A DNA stretch of 64,000 bases, from the NCBI GenBank assembly GCA_001460835.1, contig CYKH01000903.1:12149-76148 (forward strand). Reading direction: 5' to 3'. The notes below the pieces were generated by a model. It worked only from the letters and a program-made list of their open reading frames with translations. It had not been told where the DNA came from and did no database searches. Below are positions 30,255-39,213 of this stretch, one piece after another. The stretch comes from Bodo saltans (taxonomy: Eukaryota > Euglenozoa > Kinetoplastea > Eubodonida > Bodonidae). Both the position numbers and the translations under genes were made by a program. How positions within the stretch are numbered: position 1 is the first letter of the stretch; every line of letters starts with the position of its first letter.

Positions 30255-31562
30255 ATGTCAGTTCGTCAGGTTGCCTCTCAGGGATGGCGGTACGCGAAGC
30301 ACGGAGACCCCGCTAAGGTCCTCCAGTTCGAAAAGTTTCGTATCCCATTTGACCGCCGCAGTGGTGATGTCGTCGTGAAAATGATTGCTGCCCCGGTGCA
30401 CCGCCAGGACAAAAACCTCGTGGCCGGGCACTATGGCCCAATTCGCCCAGGCAACTTCCCAGCTGTCGGCGGTGTGGAAGGTGTCGGTGTTGTCGAGGAA
30501 GTCGGCAGCAACGCCTCCGTCGGCCTCAAGGAGGGCGACCTTGTGTGGATCAACAATCAGCGCGTGGGCACATGGGCAACTCACATCGTCACCGATGCCA
30601 ACAACCTAGACGTCGTTCCTGCCCGGCCCGATGTCGACATTGAGTTCCTCTCCTCACTCTCCCTCTTCCACACAGCGCACCACCTGACCAATAGCTTCGT
30701 GAGTCTACAACCCGGAGATGTCGTGCTCCAGACAGGTGCATCTTCGTCTATTGCTCAAATCTGCCAAGGCTACCTCCGAGCTCGCGGAGCCAAACTATTC
30801 CAGACGATGCAGCAAGGCCGCACTGAGCAGGCCCAGTTGAAGAGCTTCTACAAACGTCGTGGAGCGTTTGCCGTAGTGCCGTACAAATATGCCCGCACCA
30901 ATTACATGCGTCGCCTCCTCTCTGACGTTCCTCCCCCGAAGTTGCTGTTGAACCATCACTGCGGAACATATGCATCACAGCTCGTGAAGCTTCTGGGCGA
31001 CAATGCCACCGTTGTCACGTACGGCAACACTAGCCACAAACCCTTCCAGATTGCCAATTCTCAAGCCATTCAACGCGGCATCCAGTACAAGGGATTCTTC
31101 CTCCCCTCCTGGATTGAGGCGAACTCTCGCGATGCGCGCATGAGGATTCACCAGCAGGTCATCGAAAGCCTCACCATCTCTCAAGGCCACGGAAGCTTCC
31201 GTGCCCAGCGCTTCAAGATGGACGGAGATGCACCATTTGCCTTTAGCAACGCATGGGATGCGCCACTCTCTAGCCGCAAGCCAATCTTGCGTATGGTTGG
31301 TGAATACGGTGAATGGCGTAAAATCTCGAACGTCCCTGCACAGGTAGAGCTCGGTCAAGCCCTCTGGGATGATCTCAATCAGCAGCTGTGGGAGACAGGT
31401 GGTTCCGCAGAGAATCCAAAGTCGATGAAATACTACACGCCCTTCAATGACATCAATCAAACGTTCTTCGACGCGAAGCAATCGAAAGAGATGGGCCATC
31501 GTGAGGTGTTCTTTAAGAGACCTAACATGCCCCGTAACAATACTAGCGAGGCAACATCGTAG
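30255..31562 (+). CDS. MECR: Mitochondrial enoyl-[acyl-carrier-protein] reductase (MECR/ETR1-like)
   Basis: The 435-aa protein is a zinc-free medium-chain dehydrogenase/reductase. Recognised segments are WRYAKHGDPAKVLQFEKF, the catalytic-domain loop FPAVGGVEGVGVVEEVGSN, the LSLFHTAHHL segment, GDVVLQTGASSSIAQ in the nucleotide-binding fold, and a late GFFLPSW segment. These fit MECR/Etr1, which performs the NADPH-dependent last step of mitochondrial type II fatty-acid synthesis, supplying lipoate precursors. The N-terminus (MSVRQVASQGWRYAK) is basic, consistent with mitochondrial import. The segment after the Rossmann start diverges from typical NADPH motifs, so cofactor use should be taken as probable. 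Confidence 0.85.
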   Translation: MSVRQVASQGWRYAKHGDPAKVLQFEKFRIPFDRRSGDVVVKMIAAPVHRQDKNLVAGHYGPIRPGNFPAVGGVEGVGVVEEVGSNASVGLKEGDLVWINNQRVGTWATHIVTDANNLDVVPARPDVDIEFLSSLSLFHTAHHLTNSFVSLQPGDVVLQTGASSSIAQICQGYLRARGAKLFQTMQQGRTEQAQLKSFYKRRGAFAVVPYKYARTNYMRRLLSDVPPPKLLLNHHCGTYASQLVKLLGDNATVVTYGNTSHKPFQIANSQAIQRGIQYKGFFLPSWIEANSRDARMRIHQQVIESLTISQGHGSFRAQRFKMDGDAPFAFSNAWDAPLSSRKPILRMVGEYGEWRKISNVPAQVELGQALWDDLNQQLWETGGSAENPKSMKYYTPFNDINQTFFDAKQSKEMGHREVFFKRPNMPRNNTSEATS

Positions 31563-31872
31563 ACGGTGCGTGATATCGGCGAGGGAGTTGTTAGGTTGCT
31601 GGTAGTTTTGGCATGTTGATGCCGTTTATATGGGATTTGTTTTGGTTAGCTTTCGTTTATTTTTCGTTTATCTTTGCTCCCCCATGTTTTGCTTGTTCGC
31701 ATTTCTGTGCATGGCGTTGTTACTACACACCCAATACAAAAAAGAAACCCCAAGTGCCTTAGGTTGCGGTAGTTCTGTCGGCCTTCTTCACTCTACTACA
31801 CAGTGTTTACTTTCATTGTATTTCTTTGTGTCGATCATTAGCAGTGAGTATCTATCACACTCGTGCTCCGAT
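31563..31872. other. Intergenic region with T-rich stretches
   Basis: An ATG at 31630 is in frame with the next gene but would add 81 very hydrophobic, low-quality residues; the region looks like UTR. A T-rich tract at about 31809-31840 is followed by AG pairs near 31840, before the chosen ATG at 31873. Nothing else is seen. Confidence 0.5.
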
Positions 31873-32661
31873 ATGAAGACCCTTCTCAGACATTCACTGC
31901 CGTCAACCACAGCGCTCTGTTGTTCATGTCGTCACATGGCATCGGATACGTACCACTCATACTTGAAGAACGTGCGAATTGAACAGTCTGACGGACTCGA
32001 CGACTTACCTACCACGAAGGAGGCTCAGCAGATGTGGTTAAATACGGAGCAGTGGTCGGGTTACAGTGACCACTACCTTGGCCGCTTTATGCAGTACCCT
32101 GCCACCGCAGAGCATTACGTTCCTGAGCTCAACATGAGGACTCCGTTGCTTGATAAGGTGCTGCGCTACTGTTATGAGCTGTACGGTCCATGTGCGGAGA
32201 TTCTAGAAAAGTTGCATGCGGACCCTCTCCACCCGCGATTTCATGAGAGGCTTGCAAAGGTGCGCGCAGGACGGGATGCCATCGGCGCGGTCATCGACAA
32301 AGAATACGCAAGCCTCCACCCCACAGTTAAGACATTATGGGATGCCTTTCTGGTGCGTCGATATTTCTTTTTGGAAGACTGGGCGAAGCACGTGGAAAAG
32401 AAGCGTGCTCAGTTCTTTGAGAGGATGTCCCCAGAGCATATAACGTTTATGCTGAAGGCAAAGGGATTGTCTGATGAGAACATAATGCGGCTTGAGAAAA
32501 TGCAGCAGGTCCTCCTGGCGGACCCTGCCGCAAGCATCATTCCTGAGGGCTATCACTACTCCGAGGACGAGGTGGTCATGATTCGACAAAAGGCTCAGTA
32601 TTACAGAAACCAAAAGCGCTTTGGCATGAATTTTACCTCCGCCGACACAATGCCACATTAG
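31873..32661 (+). CDS. Unknown, probably mitochondrial protein
   Basis: The 262-aa protein begins MKTLLRHSLPSTTALCCSCR, a basic Ser/Thr/Leu-rich leader without acids, as expected for mitochondrial import. The rest is charged and helical (for example YASLHPTVKTLWDAFLVRRY and DEVVMIRQKAQYYRNQKRFG). No family is recognised; a subunit of a kinetoplastid mitochondrial ribosome or respiratory complex would fit the style but is only a guess. Confidence 0.75.
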   Translation: MKTLLRHSLPSTTALCCSCRHMASDTYHSYLKNVRIEQSDGLDDLPTTKEAQQMWLNTEQWSGYSDHYLGRFMQYPATAEHYVPELNMRTPLLDKVLRYCYELYGPCAEILEKLHADPLHPRFHERLAKVRAGRDAIGAVIDKEYASLHPTVKTLWDAFLVRRYFFLEDWAKHVEKKRAQFFERMSPEHITFMLKAKGLSDENIMRLEKMQQVLLADPAASIIPEGYHYSEDEVVMIRQKAQYYRNQKRFGMNFTSADTMPH

Positions 32662-32800
32662 TTTCACTTTGATGTTTCTACAGGATAGCTGAGCTGCCTC
32701 GAGAAAATGTGAGAGCGTTGTTACCATATATCTTCTGTTGCTCGATTGAACTCTGAAGGGGCCCAGGAAGAAGATCACACGAAATAGTGGCATCGTTTTG

Positions 32801-33888
32801 ATGTATCGACACAGTCCACATAGATCAGGAGGAAGTGGTGGGGGATATCAAAGCAATGGGCGGACATCGCCCACGAGGTACCCACCCTCTCCTCGGAGAC
32901 ACGTTGACGACTCCTCACAGGTTCCTACTCAGTCGCCCTATCCACCACCTCGTGGCTCCTCGTCACCATATGACTCACACATGAACATGCACACCGCACC
33001 CCCACACCCACAACAGCATGTCGATGAGCGCCACTTAGCTCGTGAGCGTACCGATCTTGCGACGCGAGTGGTTCGTGAGTTATCACGGCAGCTACGCAGC
33101 ATCAACACATCTGGATCGCAGAATCACGCAAGTGGCCGATCACCAAGCCCGCCTGCTGTCCACGGGGTGGCAAACATTGCGGGTGATAAAATCAGAGTAG
33201 ATCCAAATGCTCGACACTGCGCCTTATGTGACCTTTCTTACAACTTGCAAATTGCTCGTCAGCATTTTGAGGGAAAACGCCATCGCCAACATTTGATTCG
33301 TCTTGTGCATTTGGGTGAGCACGCCCAACTGGAGCAGCAAGCGTTGTTGGCTCGACAGGCAGGACTCACACTAACCGAAGATTTGTACGGGCCTTTTGCG
33401 CATCAGCCGCTTCAAGGCCTCGCATCATCTTCGCCTCGGCAGCAAACATCACCGCAACAGAGTGTGTCGTTGAGTCTGCCCGCAACACTTCTGGAGGAGC
33501 TTCAGCATCATGCTGATGGTGGTGTCTGCCCGCAACACTTCTGGAGGAGCTTCAGCATCATGCTGATGGTGGTGTATGTGGCGTCCTCTTGCAGGAACTC
33601 TTAGGGCTGTTTGATGCCCATCGACCTGCTCCCCACCAGCACAATACGCACGTACAACACAATCACGCCCAACAGTTTCAGACCACCCAGCAGGGTCCCT
33701 CTCTCCAGCGACACAGTCATGCACCTTCTGAGAATTCCTACGGCGGTAGTCATAGCGGGGGCTACCATCAGAATGCCCGAGCACAGTCCTTTTCAACGCA
33801 ACCTGCCTACGAAAGCCTCACGCAGGAGCGATCCTATTTCCATGCTGCAGGCGAGCAGCTTCGTGGCCATGGAAAGCCACGATACTAA
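32801..33888 (+). CDS. U1-type zinc-finger protein, frame broken by 50 bp duplication
   Basis: The first part runs from ATG 32801 to a stop at 33604. The continuation (LLGLFDAHRPAPHQ...) runs in another frame to 33888. The shift lies at an exact 50 bp duplication; with one copy discounted the frame gives 345 aa. The protein is Gly/Ser/Pro-rich at both ends with one finger, HCALCDLSYNLQIARQHFEG followed by KRH (about residues 143-166), matching the C2H2 fingers of U1-C/matrin type that occur in RNA-binding and splicing proteins. The C-terminus is rich in His, Gln and Gly. RNA binding is inference from the finger. Confidence 0.75.
33475..33574. repeat. Exact 50 bp direct duplication
   Basis: The unit from tctgcccgcaacacttctgg to gatggtggtg occurs at 33475-33524 and again, identical, at 33525-33574. 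Fifty bases is not a multiple of three, so it shifts the frame of the zinc-finger gene. Confidence 0.95.
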
Positions 33889-34119
33889 GTGAGCATCAAA
33901 GGTGCCTACATCTGATCACGTAGTGTGACTTGCATCGTCATTTCTAGCATAGATCATAACGGCACCATACCCATAAGTACCTGACGATCCCCCACCATGA
34001 CGCTCTTAATGAATATTCTACGGTTCCGTTTTTTTTTTTTAAAAAGCCACGCAAAGGAGTGAACAATACATTCAGTGGGGGAAGTACTGCCTGGTAAAAC
34101 TACTTCACCGCAGCATCCT

Positions 34120-34932
34120 ATGGCATACTTCGCCAAAGATGAACCAGTTCAAAGGAAGGGGAAACACATAGCAGTTCAGAACCAACACGAAGACAAGCCA
34201 CATGGAGTGAAAAGGATTGCAGAATACAATCAACCCACAGCAGAACCGGGATACATGGGAAAGTTTACACAGTCAGGCGAACATTCTGCGGATGAAATGC
34301 AGCGTCGCCACCCAGAAATTAGAAAACAGCAAGAGAGCAAAGTGTTTCATGCGAATGCACAAGAGCCTCAACAGCCACCTCAAGCCTCCAAGCCACGAGT
34401 GCGCAACGTGTCCATGGAGGCGCTGCAATACATTCAGGCTCCTCCCGATACCCGCAAAGAAGAGGCGGTCACAAAGATAGAATCTGGACCTTCGATGGTA
34501 GATAAAATGCTTGGATGCAATTACCCCCTTCCCCATCCACAGCACAATGAGTACCAGGGGAGGCGCAATCAGCCAGAATACGCCAAACGTCGAAACGAAA
34601 GCCAAATTGCAGTTGGTGGCTACCACGCCCTCCCCCCTGATCCCTTCAAACCAAATGAAGGAGCGCGCCGGACGGTGCAGGTGGACTACACCACGTACGT
34701 CTCTGACCGCATTCAACCGAAACGGTTTTATGCGGTCGATGGACGCATGGTGGATGGGCACCAGGGTGCACCGCTCGTCAAGAACTTCTTCTCCGATGAG
34801 CCGCTGATTTGTAGCAAGTGGGTTGCGGACGGTGTCGGTCAACGGAGCCCTCGCAACGTGGCGCCAGTGGCAGTGCCAGAGCCTCCCCATCGGCGCGCTC
34901 CTTTTGATCATGGGCATCGATCATTCATGTAA
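34120..34932 (+). CDS. Unknown hydrophilic protein
   Basis: The 270-aa protein is basic, rich in Pro, Gln, His and Arg, and mostly predicted disordered. Its C-terminal half has a more regular stretch (VDYTTYVSDRIQPKRFYAVD, then APLVKNFFSDEPLICSKWVA). No domain is recognised. A 12-base T run near 34029-34040 and AG at 34073-34074 or 34112-34113 precede the ATG at 34120. The upstream open stretch starts at GTG and is not used here. Confidence 0.65.
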   Translation: MAYFAKDEPVQRKGKHIAVQNQHEDKPHGVKRIAEYNQPTAEPGYMGKFTQSGEHSADEMQRRHPEIRKQQESKVFHANAQEPQQPPQASKPRVRNVSMEALQYIQAPPDTRKEEAVTKIESGPSMVDKMLGCNYPLPHPQHNEYQGRRNQPEYAKRRNESQIAVGGYHALPPDPFKPNEGARRTVQVDYTTYVSDRIQPKRFYAVDGRMVDGHQGAPLVKNFFSDEPLICSKWVADGVGQRSPRNVAPVAVPEPPHRRAPFDHGHRSFM

Positions 34933-35073
34933 AGTGTCGTCAATGTTGTATACAGCCAGTAGTGATTCATCTTACGTTCATGCAAGTGACTAACTCAAAG
35001 TGCGAATAAATGAAGTTGTATTTGTTGTGCTAGTTTCTGTACTTTATTGAAAAGAGAAGAAACTACATTATTC

Positions 35074-36112
35074 ATGCAGGAGTATTTGGCCGAGCTTAGT
35101 GGCACGCTTGCTCGAAAGCAGCAGCGCAAGAAGACTGTCCTCTCACAGATTCATAAGCAGGCGCTGCTTGACAAGCGAGCCTCGATTTATGGCTTCGCGA
35201 TTCGGCCGCATAACCCGGCGGAGGTGAGCGATCCAAAAGCAGCCAAACACTTCTTAAATGAAGTTCGATCGGAATTAGGCCACAAAATTTCCCGAATCAA
35301 CAACCCAATGCTATGCTCAGTGGACCGCGACGGTGAGATTGCAATTCGCCAGAATAACGATGAAATTCATAGGCTCATGATTTCACGGAACAGATGGCTT
35401 GTGCGCTGTGCGGAGGTTGGTGTTGACCTGACACCAGAGGAGCAACTGATCGTCGACAAAGACAGATCTGGCATTCGGTTGAGAAAGGCGTTCTTTGGCT
35501 GCGCGAAGGACCTCCCTGAAGCACAGAAACAAGCGGCAGAGGTCGCGCAGAAACGTCAACGAGAACCTGAAACCAACGTGATTGCTGATAGCGCCGAGCA
35601 CTACGAGGTGAATGACGACGTTACACCAGAAGAAGTCGAATCCTCTTCAGTAATCGAAGAAGAGAAAGCCCTTGGGGACGATGCCATCTCTGCGTACATC
35701 GCCTCCATCCGCCTTGCGCNNNNNNNNNNNNNNNNNNNNNNNNNNNNNNNNNNNNNNNNNNNNNNNNNNNNNNNNNNNNNNNNNNNNNNNNNNNNNNNNN
35801 NNNNNNNNNNNNNNNNNNNNNNNNNNNNNNNNNNNNNNNNNNNNNNNNNNNNNNNNNNNNNNNNNNNNNNNNNNNNNNNNNNNNNNNNNNNNNNNNNNNN
35901 NNNNNNNNNNNNNNNNNNNNNNNNNNNNNNNNNNNNNNNNNNNNNNNNNNNNNNNNNNNNNNNNNNNNNNNNNNNNNNNNNNNNNNNNNNNNNNNNNNNN
36001 NNNNNNNNNNNNNNNNNNNATGATTCCGTCTGACGAGGACGTCAAGAAGCAGCACCTTGAGCGACGCAAGGCAACGATGAAATTACAGCTGTCGTCAATG
36101 GCCAAGAGATAA
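35074..36112 (+). CDS. ISY1: ISY1-like pre-mRNA splicing factor, interrupted by assembly gap
   Basis: Before the gap the protein reads AAKHFLNEVRSELGHKISRI ... NDEIHRLMISRNRWLVRCAE, matching the ISY1 core (WRREI...ISRKVT.IQNA, then LNDEINKL...HWE.RI.ELGG). After the gap, ATTCCGTCTGACGAGGACG encodes IPSDEDVKKQHLERRKATM, the counterpart of the C-terminal VPS..E.EE.L..RKK end of ISY1. So both pieces belong to one gene. ISY1/NTC30 is a subunit of the NineTeen complex in the spliceosome. The pieces lie in different frames across 300 N, which shows the gap length is arbitrary. About 100 acidic residues before the C-terminus are unseen. ATG 35074 was chosen as the first ATG in frame. Confidence 0.75.
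35720..36019. other. Assembly gap of exactly 300 N
   Basis: The run is exactly 300 N and does not keep the reading frame of the ISY1-like gene, so it marks a scaffold join of unknown true length. Confidence 0.99.
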
Positions 36113-36430
36113 ACGCCTCCTACCATTTGAATCATTTGAGCAGGGTGCACATGCCACACGTTGCACATTCATTTCTTCTTCTTCATTTTCGACTTATAGC
36201 TCACACATTTTTGTTGTGTAAGAGTAGCAGCGACCCCAGCAGAAAGGAGGATGAATTACAGCTGTCGTCAATGGCCAAGAGATAAACGCCTCCTCTCATT
36301 TGAATCATTTGAGCAGGGTGCACATGCCACACATTGCACATTCATTTCTTCTTCTTCTTCTTCATTTTCGACTTAGCTCACACATTTTTTTTGTGTAAGA
36401 GTAGCAGCGACCCCAGCAGAAAGGAGGATG
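36076..36430. repeat. Tandem duplication of an intergenic region with gene ends
   Basis: Copy 1 (about 36076-36253) and copy 2 (about 36251-36430) both contain attacagctgtcgtcaatgg, the CTT microsatellite, a T-rich tract with AG, and agaaaggaggatg. The offset is 173 bp at the start and 177 bp at the end because copy 2 has more CTT units. Each copy begins with the last codons and stop of the ISY1-like gene and ends with the start codon of the next gene. It therefore duplicates the whole intergenic unit, including a splice acceptor (36221-36222 and 36398-36399). Confidence 0.92.
36373..36399 (+). promoter_or_regulatory. Likely spliced-leader acceptor (second of two copies)
   Basis: The tract cacattttttttgtgtaAG ends with AG at 36398-36399, 28 bases before ATG 36428. 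The matching site in copy 1 is at 36221-36222; a transcript spliced there would meet an ATG at 36251 opening a short ORF of about 40 codons before the real start. Confidence 0.5.
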
Positions 36431-38386
36431 CTTGCCCTTTCACTTGCCCGATTTCAAAAAGCACGTCGTGCAACAGGTGAACAGTTTACGGGGAATTACT
36501 TGGACGCATCATGGGCGAAGAAATTCATTTTAGGGTACGTCCTGCAGCATATTCAGCCAGAGGGAGCAGCAGTGACCCCAGAATTTTCTCAGAAGGTTCT
36601 TGCAATTCAACAAGATCACAGCGAGAAGTGGCAGCTCGCGGCGAAGCCTTTGGACGGTCAGAGCTCAACGAATATCCTTCGCCTGATAGGTCGCTACGCA
36701 TGCGGTCAGTCCCCGTTGTCGTTGGAGTCCATGTCGCTGCTAGATGCCGCCATCAAGCCATTAGGATTTGCGAGCCTTCAAGATCCTAGAAATGCGAAAC
36801 TACTCCTAGAGCGAGTTGGTTTTCTCGAGCCTGGTGATAACCTACGAAGGCTCGTCTTCCGAGGAGATCTTACATTTCCGGAGGCTGCCAACAGCATCCT
36901 CGAGGAACACATTGATCCAACCGACTCATACGACGCAATACGAGGCTGGACTGAGGAGCCTATTTATGCAATCGATAGCGCCTCCACGAGTGAAGTAGAC
37001 GATGCGATTGGTGTGCACTACGACGACAACGGCAACGAGATCTTTACTGTGTACGTATCGGACGCGACGGTGCACTGCCCTTACGACTCCGCCCTGGAGC
37101 GCATGACTGCAAGAACGCTGACGACAACGAGCTACCTGCCCGAACAGGTGTATTTTATGCTCCCTCGCCCAATTGTGGAGGCGGCAACCCTCAGGGCCGA
37201 CAAGCCCTGTAGGACATTCAACATCACATTCCGAGTCGATGAGGCGTCGGGGGAACTCTCACACTATTCCGTCTCGGTTGGGTGGGTGCGGAAGCTTCGC
37301 CGCATTACATACGATGCGGTGCAAGAACTATACGATCACAACAGTGCTGTGCCTATGGGCGATACACCATCGTGGGCGACGTCGAAGGACATTGAGAAGC
37401 TCCATCGTATTCATCATGTGGCCCGGGTGCGACTGCAGCAACGAATCATTCGTGGTCAGAACAAGATCGACAGCAACCTTCCCGACCCTCTCATCAAAGT
37501 GAAGGGTACCAAAGTGATTTCTGTGACTGATCAGATTCTTAGCACCAAAGACGCCCGCATCGCCGTCGCCGAATTGATGATTGCTGCCAATGAGGTGTGC
37601 TCTCGTGTTGCGCAGTCCGAGAAGATCCCGATCCCGTATCGCGGCACTCGCCTATTATCGCGTGACCATGAGGTGTCGAAGTTGTACACGGAGCCACGAG
37701 GCGTTGTGACGCTTGCCTCCAACGTATCCTCTGGGTACGCAGAGTCGATGTTCCGTAGTATTTCTGCCCTGTCGAGCGTCACACGTGCTGTGTATTTCCA
37801 CGAGCCGATCTTCCACTCAGGGTTGGAGACTAATTTTTATGCCCACAGTACTAGTCCACTTCGGCGATATGCTGACATGCTCGTGCATCACCAGTTGAAG
37901 GTGCATGTTGCGCTGAAGCACGGCCACAGGTTCGATGAAATGATCCCAGAATACCAGATGGCATCGTTGTGCTCCATGGCGAGCTTGAAGCAAGAGCAGG
38001 CCGCGCTGCTTCAAGACTCCTCCTCACGATTTTGGCTTCTTACATACATTTGGGTGAATCTTCTCCAAGAAGGCAGGAACCCCGGTCGTATCCTCAAGTG
38101 CTTAGTGGGAAGCACGCGTGATATTAGGGCCTGCCCCCTTCACCAACAGACTCAGTTTGGGGGGTGCGAGTTTGTCTCTGATATTTTCATCCCAGAGATT
38201 CAAATGACGCACACATTGCTGCACAGCCATGCACAAGCGTGCGTTGGCACAACCCTCGATTGTGAGATCAAGGACATTGATCCTTCTCTCAACGTGTTGG
38301 TGTTGAGGGTCGTGCATGTGCATCCGTACGAAGGATCCACTGAAGAGATCCTGCGGCAAGCTCTGATTCCAGCATCAGACTCCTGA
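36428..38386 (+). CDS. RNase II/R-family (RNB) 3'-5' exoribonuclease, DSS-1-like
   Basis: The 652-aa protein has an RNB catalytic domain (about 175-560). The metal site reads IDSASTSEVDDA (182-193), close to E. coli RNase II IDSASTEDMDDA; D183, D191 and D192 are kept and the second Asp is Glu (189). Late motifs are AHSTSPLRRYADMLVHH, equivalent to HFTSPIRRY..L, with the catalytic Arg. No cold-shock or PIN domain is clear at the N-terminus, and the leader MLALSLARFQKARRATG is basic, so a mitochondrial enzyme like trypanosome DSS-1 (RNA turnover with a helicase) is likely. This is inference; a nuclear RNB enzyme remains possible. The first codons overlap the end of the tandem duplication. Confidence 0.85.
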   Translation: MLALSLARFQKARRATGEQFTGNYLDASWAKKFILGYVLQHIQPEGAAVTPEFSQKVLAIQQDHSEKWQLAAKPLDGQSSTNILRLIGRYACGQSPLSLESMSLLDAAIKPLGFASLQDPRNAKLLLERVGFLEPGDNLRRLVFRGDLTFPEAANSILEEHIDPTDSYDAIRGWTEEPIYAIDSASTSEVDDAIGVHYDDNGNEIFTVYVSDATVHCPYDSALERMTARTLTTTSYLPEQVYFMLPRPIVEAATLRADKPCRTFNITFRVDEASGELSHYSVSVGWVRKLRRITYDAVQELYDHNSAVPMGDTPSWATSKDIEKLHRIHHVARVRLQQRIIRGQNKIDSNLPDPLIKVKGTKVISVTDQILSTKDARIAVAELMIAANEVCSRVAQSEKIPIPYRGTRLLSRDHEVSKLYTEPRGVVTLASNVSSGYAESMFRSISALSSVTRAVYFHEPIFHSGLETNFYAHSTSPLRRYADMLVHHQLKVHVALKHGHRFDEMIPEYQMASLCSMASLKQEQAALLQDSSSRFWLLTYIWVNLLQEGRNPGRILKCLVGSTRDIRACPLHQQTQFGGCEFVSDIFIPEIQMTHTLLHSHAQACVGTTLDCEIKDIDPSLNVLVLRVVHVHPYEGSTEEILRQALIPASDS

Positions 38387-38557
38387 GAATCATTTTTTTT
38401 TCTTTGTTGTTTCTTCGCTTCTATGACAGCACCTGCTTGTTTGCCTCACTAAAATGAGAAGCTCGTCATTGCACTCTTTGTTGTCTTGTGAAGGTCTCCC
38501 AAGTGTAATCCTTACTTCCTCCAAACATCAGTGCATCATTCCTTATATTCATCAAAC

Positions 38558-39106
38558 ATGGGCTCACTCCTGAGCTCTCTCTATGGCCTGTGGTCTGGGT
38601 CAAGAAACTACAAGCTGCTGATTGTCGGGCTGAATAATGCCGGCAAGACGTCCATTTTGTACAGTTTGCAGTTAAACAAATTCATCTCGACGCAGCCGAC
38701 CATCGGTGGCAACGCAGAGGAGATCAAATTCAGAAACTTAACATTTGTTGCTTGGGACCTTGGAGGCCAAGAGCAACTGAGGGAGGTGTGGCACATGTAC
38801 TACCACGCTACCGACGCTGTGATATTCGTGGTGGACAGTGCTGAGCCCGCTCGATTCTCTGTGGCACACAAAGAGTTGACTCAACTGCTACAGCACGACG
38901 AACTGAAGGACGCATGTGTCCTCGTGTTCGCAAATAAGCAGGATCTGCAGGGAGCAATGCCGGCAGCGAAGATCATTGAGGCGCTTGGCCTGGTCAATGT
39001 GACAGACCGCAGATGGACTGTCCAAGGGTGCAGTGCTGTGACGCAGCAGGGTCTCCACGAAGGTATGTCGTGGATCTCGGCGCAGCTGGGGGAGGATGCC
39101 TCGTAG
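38558..39106 (+). CDS. ARL5: ARF-like GTPase, closest by eye to ARL5
   Basis: The 182-aa protein starts MGSLLSSL with Gly2 fit for myristoylation. It has the P-loop GLNNAGKT (24-31), a TIGGNAEEI switch I, WDLGGQE (about 66-72) and NKQD (about 126). The sequence order SPTIGSN.EEI..., WD.GGQE.LR and WH.Q.C.A.T..GL of ARL5 is closely matched, so ARL5 is favoured over ARF1 or ARL1. ARL5 proteins recruit tethers such as GARP to the trans-Golgi. Upstream in-frame codons begin with GTG and lack support; an AG at 38529-38530 precedes the ATG. Confidence 0.85.
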   Translation: MGSLLSSLYGLWSGSRNYKLLIVGLNNAGKTSILYSLQLNKFISTQPTIGGNAEEIKFRNLTFVAWDLGGQEQLREVWHMYYHATDAVIFVVDSAEPARFSVAHKELTQLLQHDELKDACVLVFANKQDLQGAMPAAKIIEALGLVNVTDRRWTVQGCSAVTQQGLHEGMSWISAQLGEDAS

Positions 39107-39213
39107 TTGTCTAGTTCTGATCAGTTGCACTTACGAGTTTTATTTCTTTGTTGTTTGCGTAGAAGCGTCTTGTTGCTTTGCCCATTAGACACACGGTAGG
39201 TAGGGACTCTTTT

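Noticed and set aside
31630-31872. Hydrophobic N-terminal extension for the mitochondrial unknown
   Set aside because: The extension is low-complexity and lies over UTR-like sequence; the ATG at 31873 gives a normal import leader.
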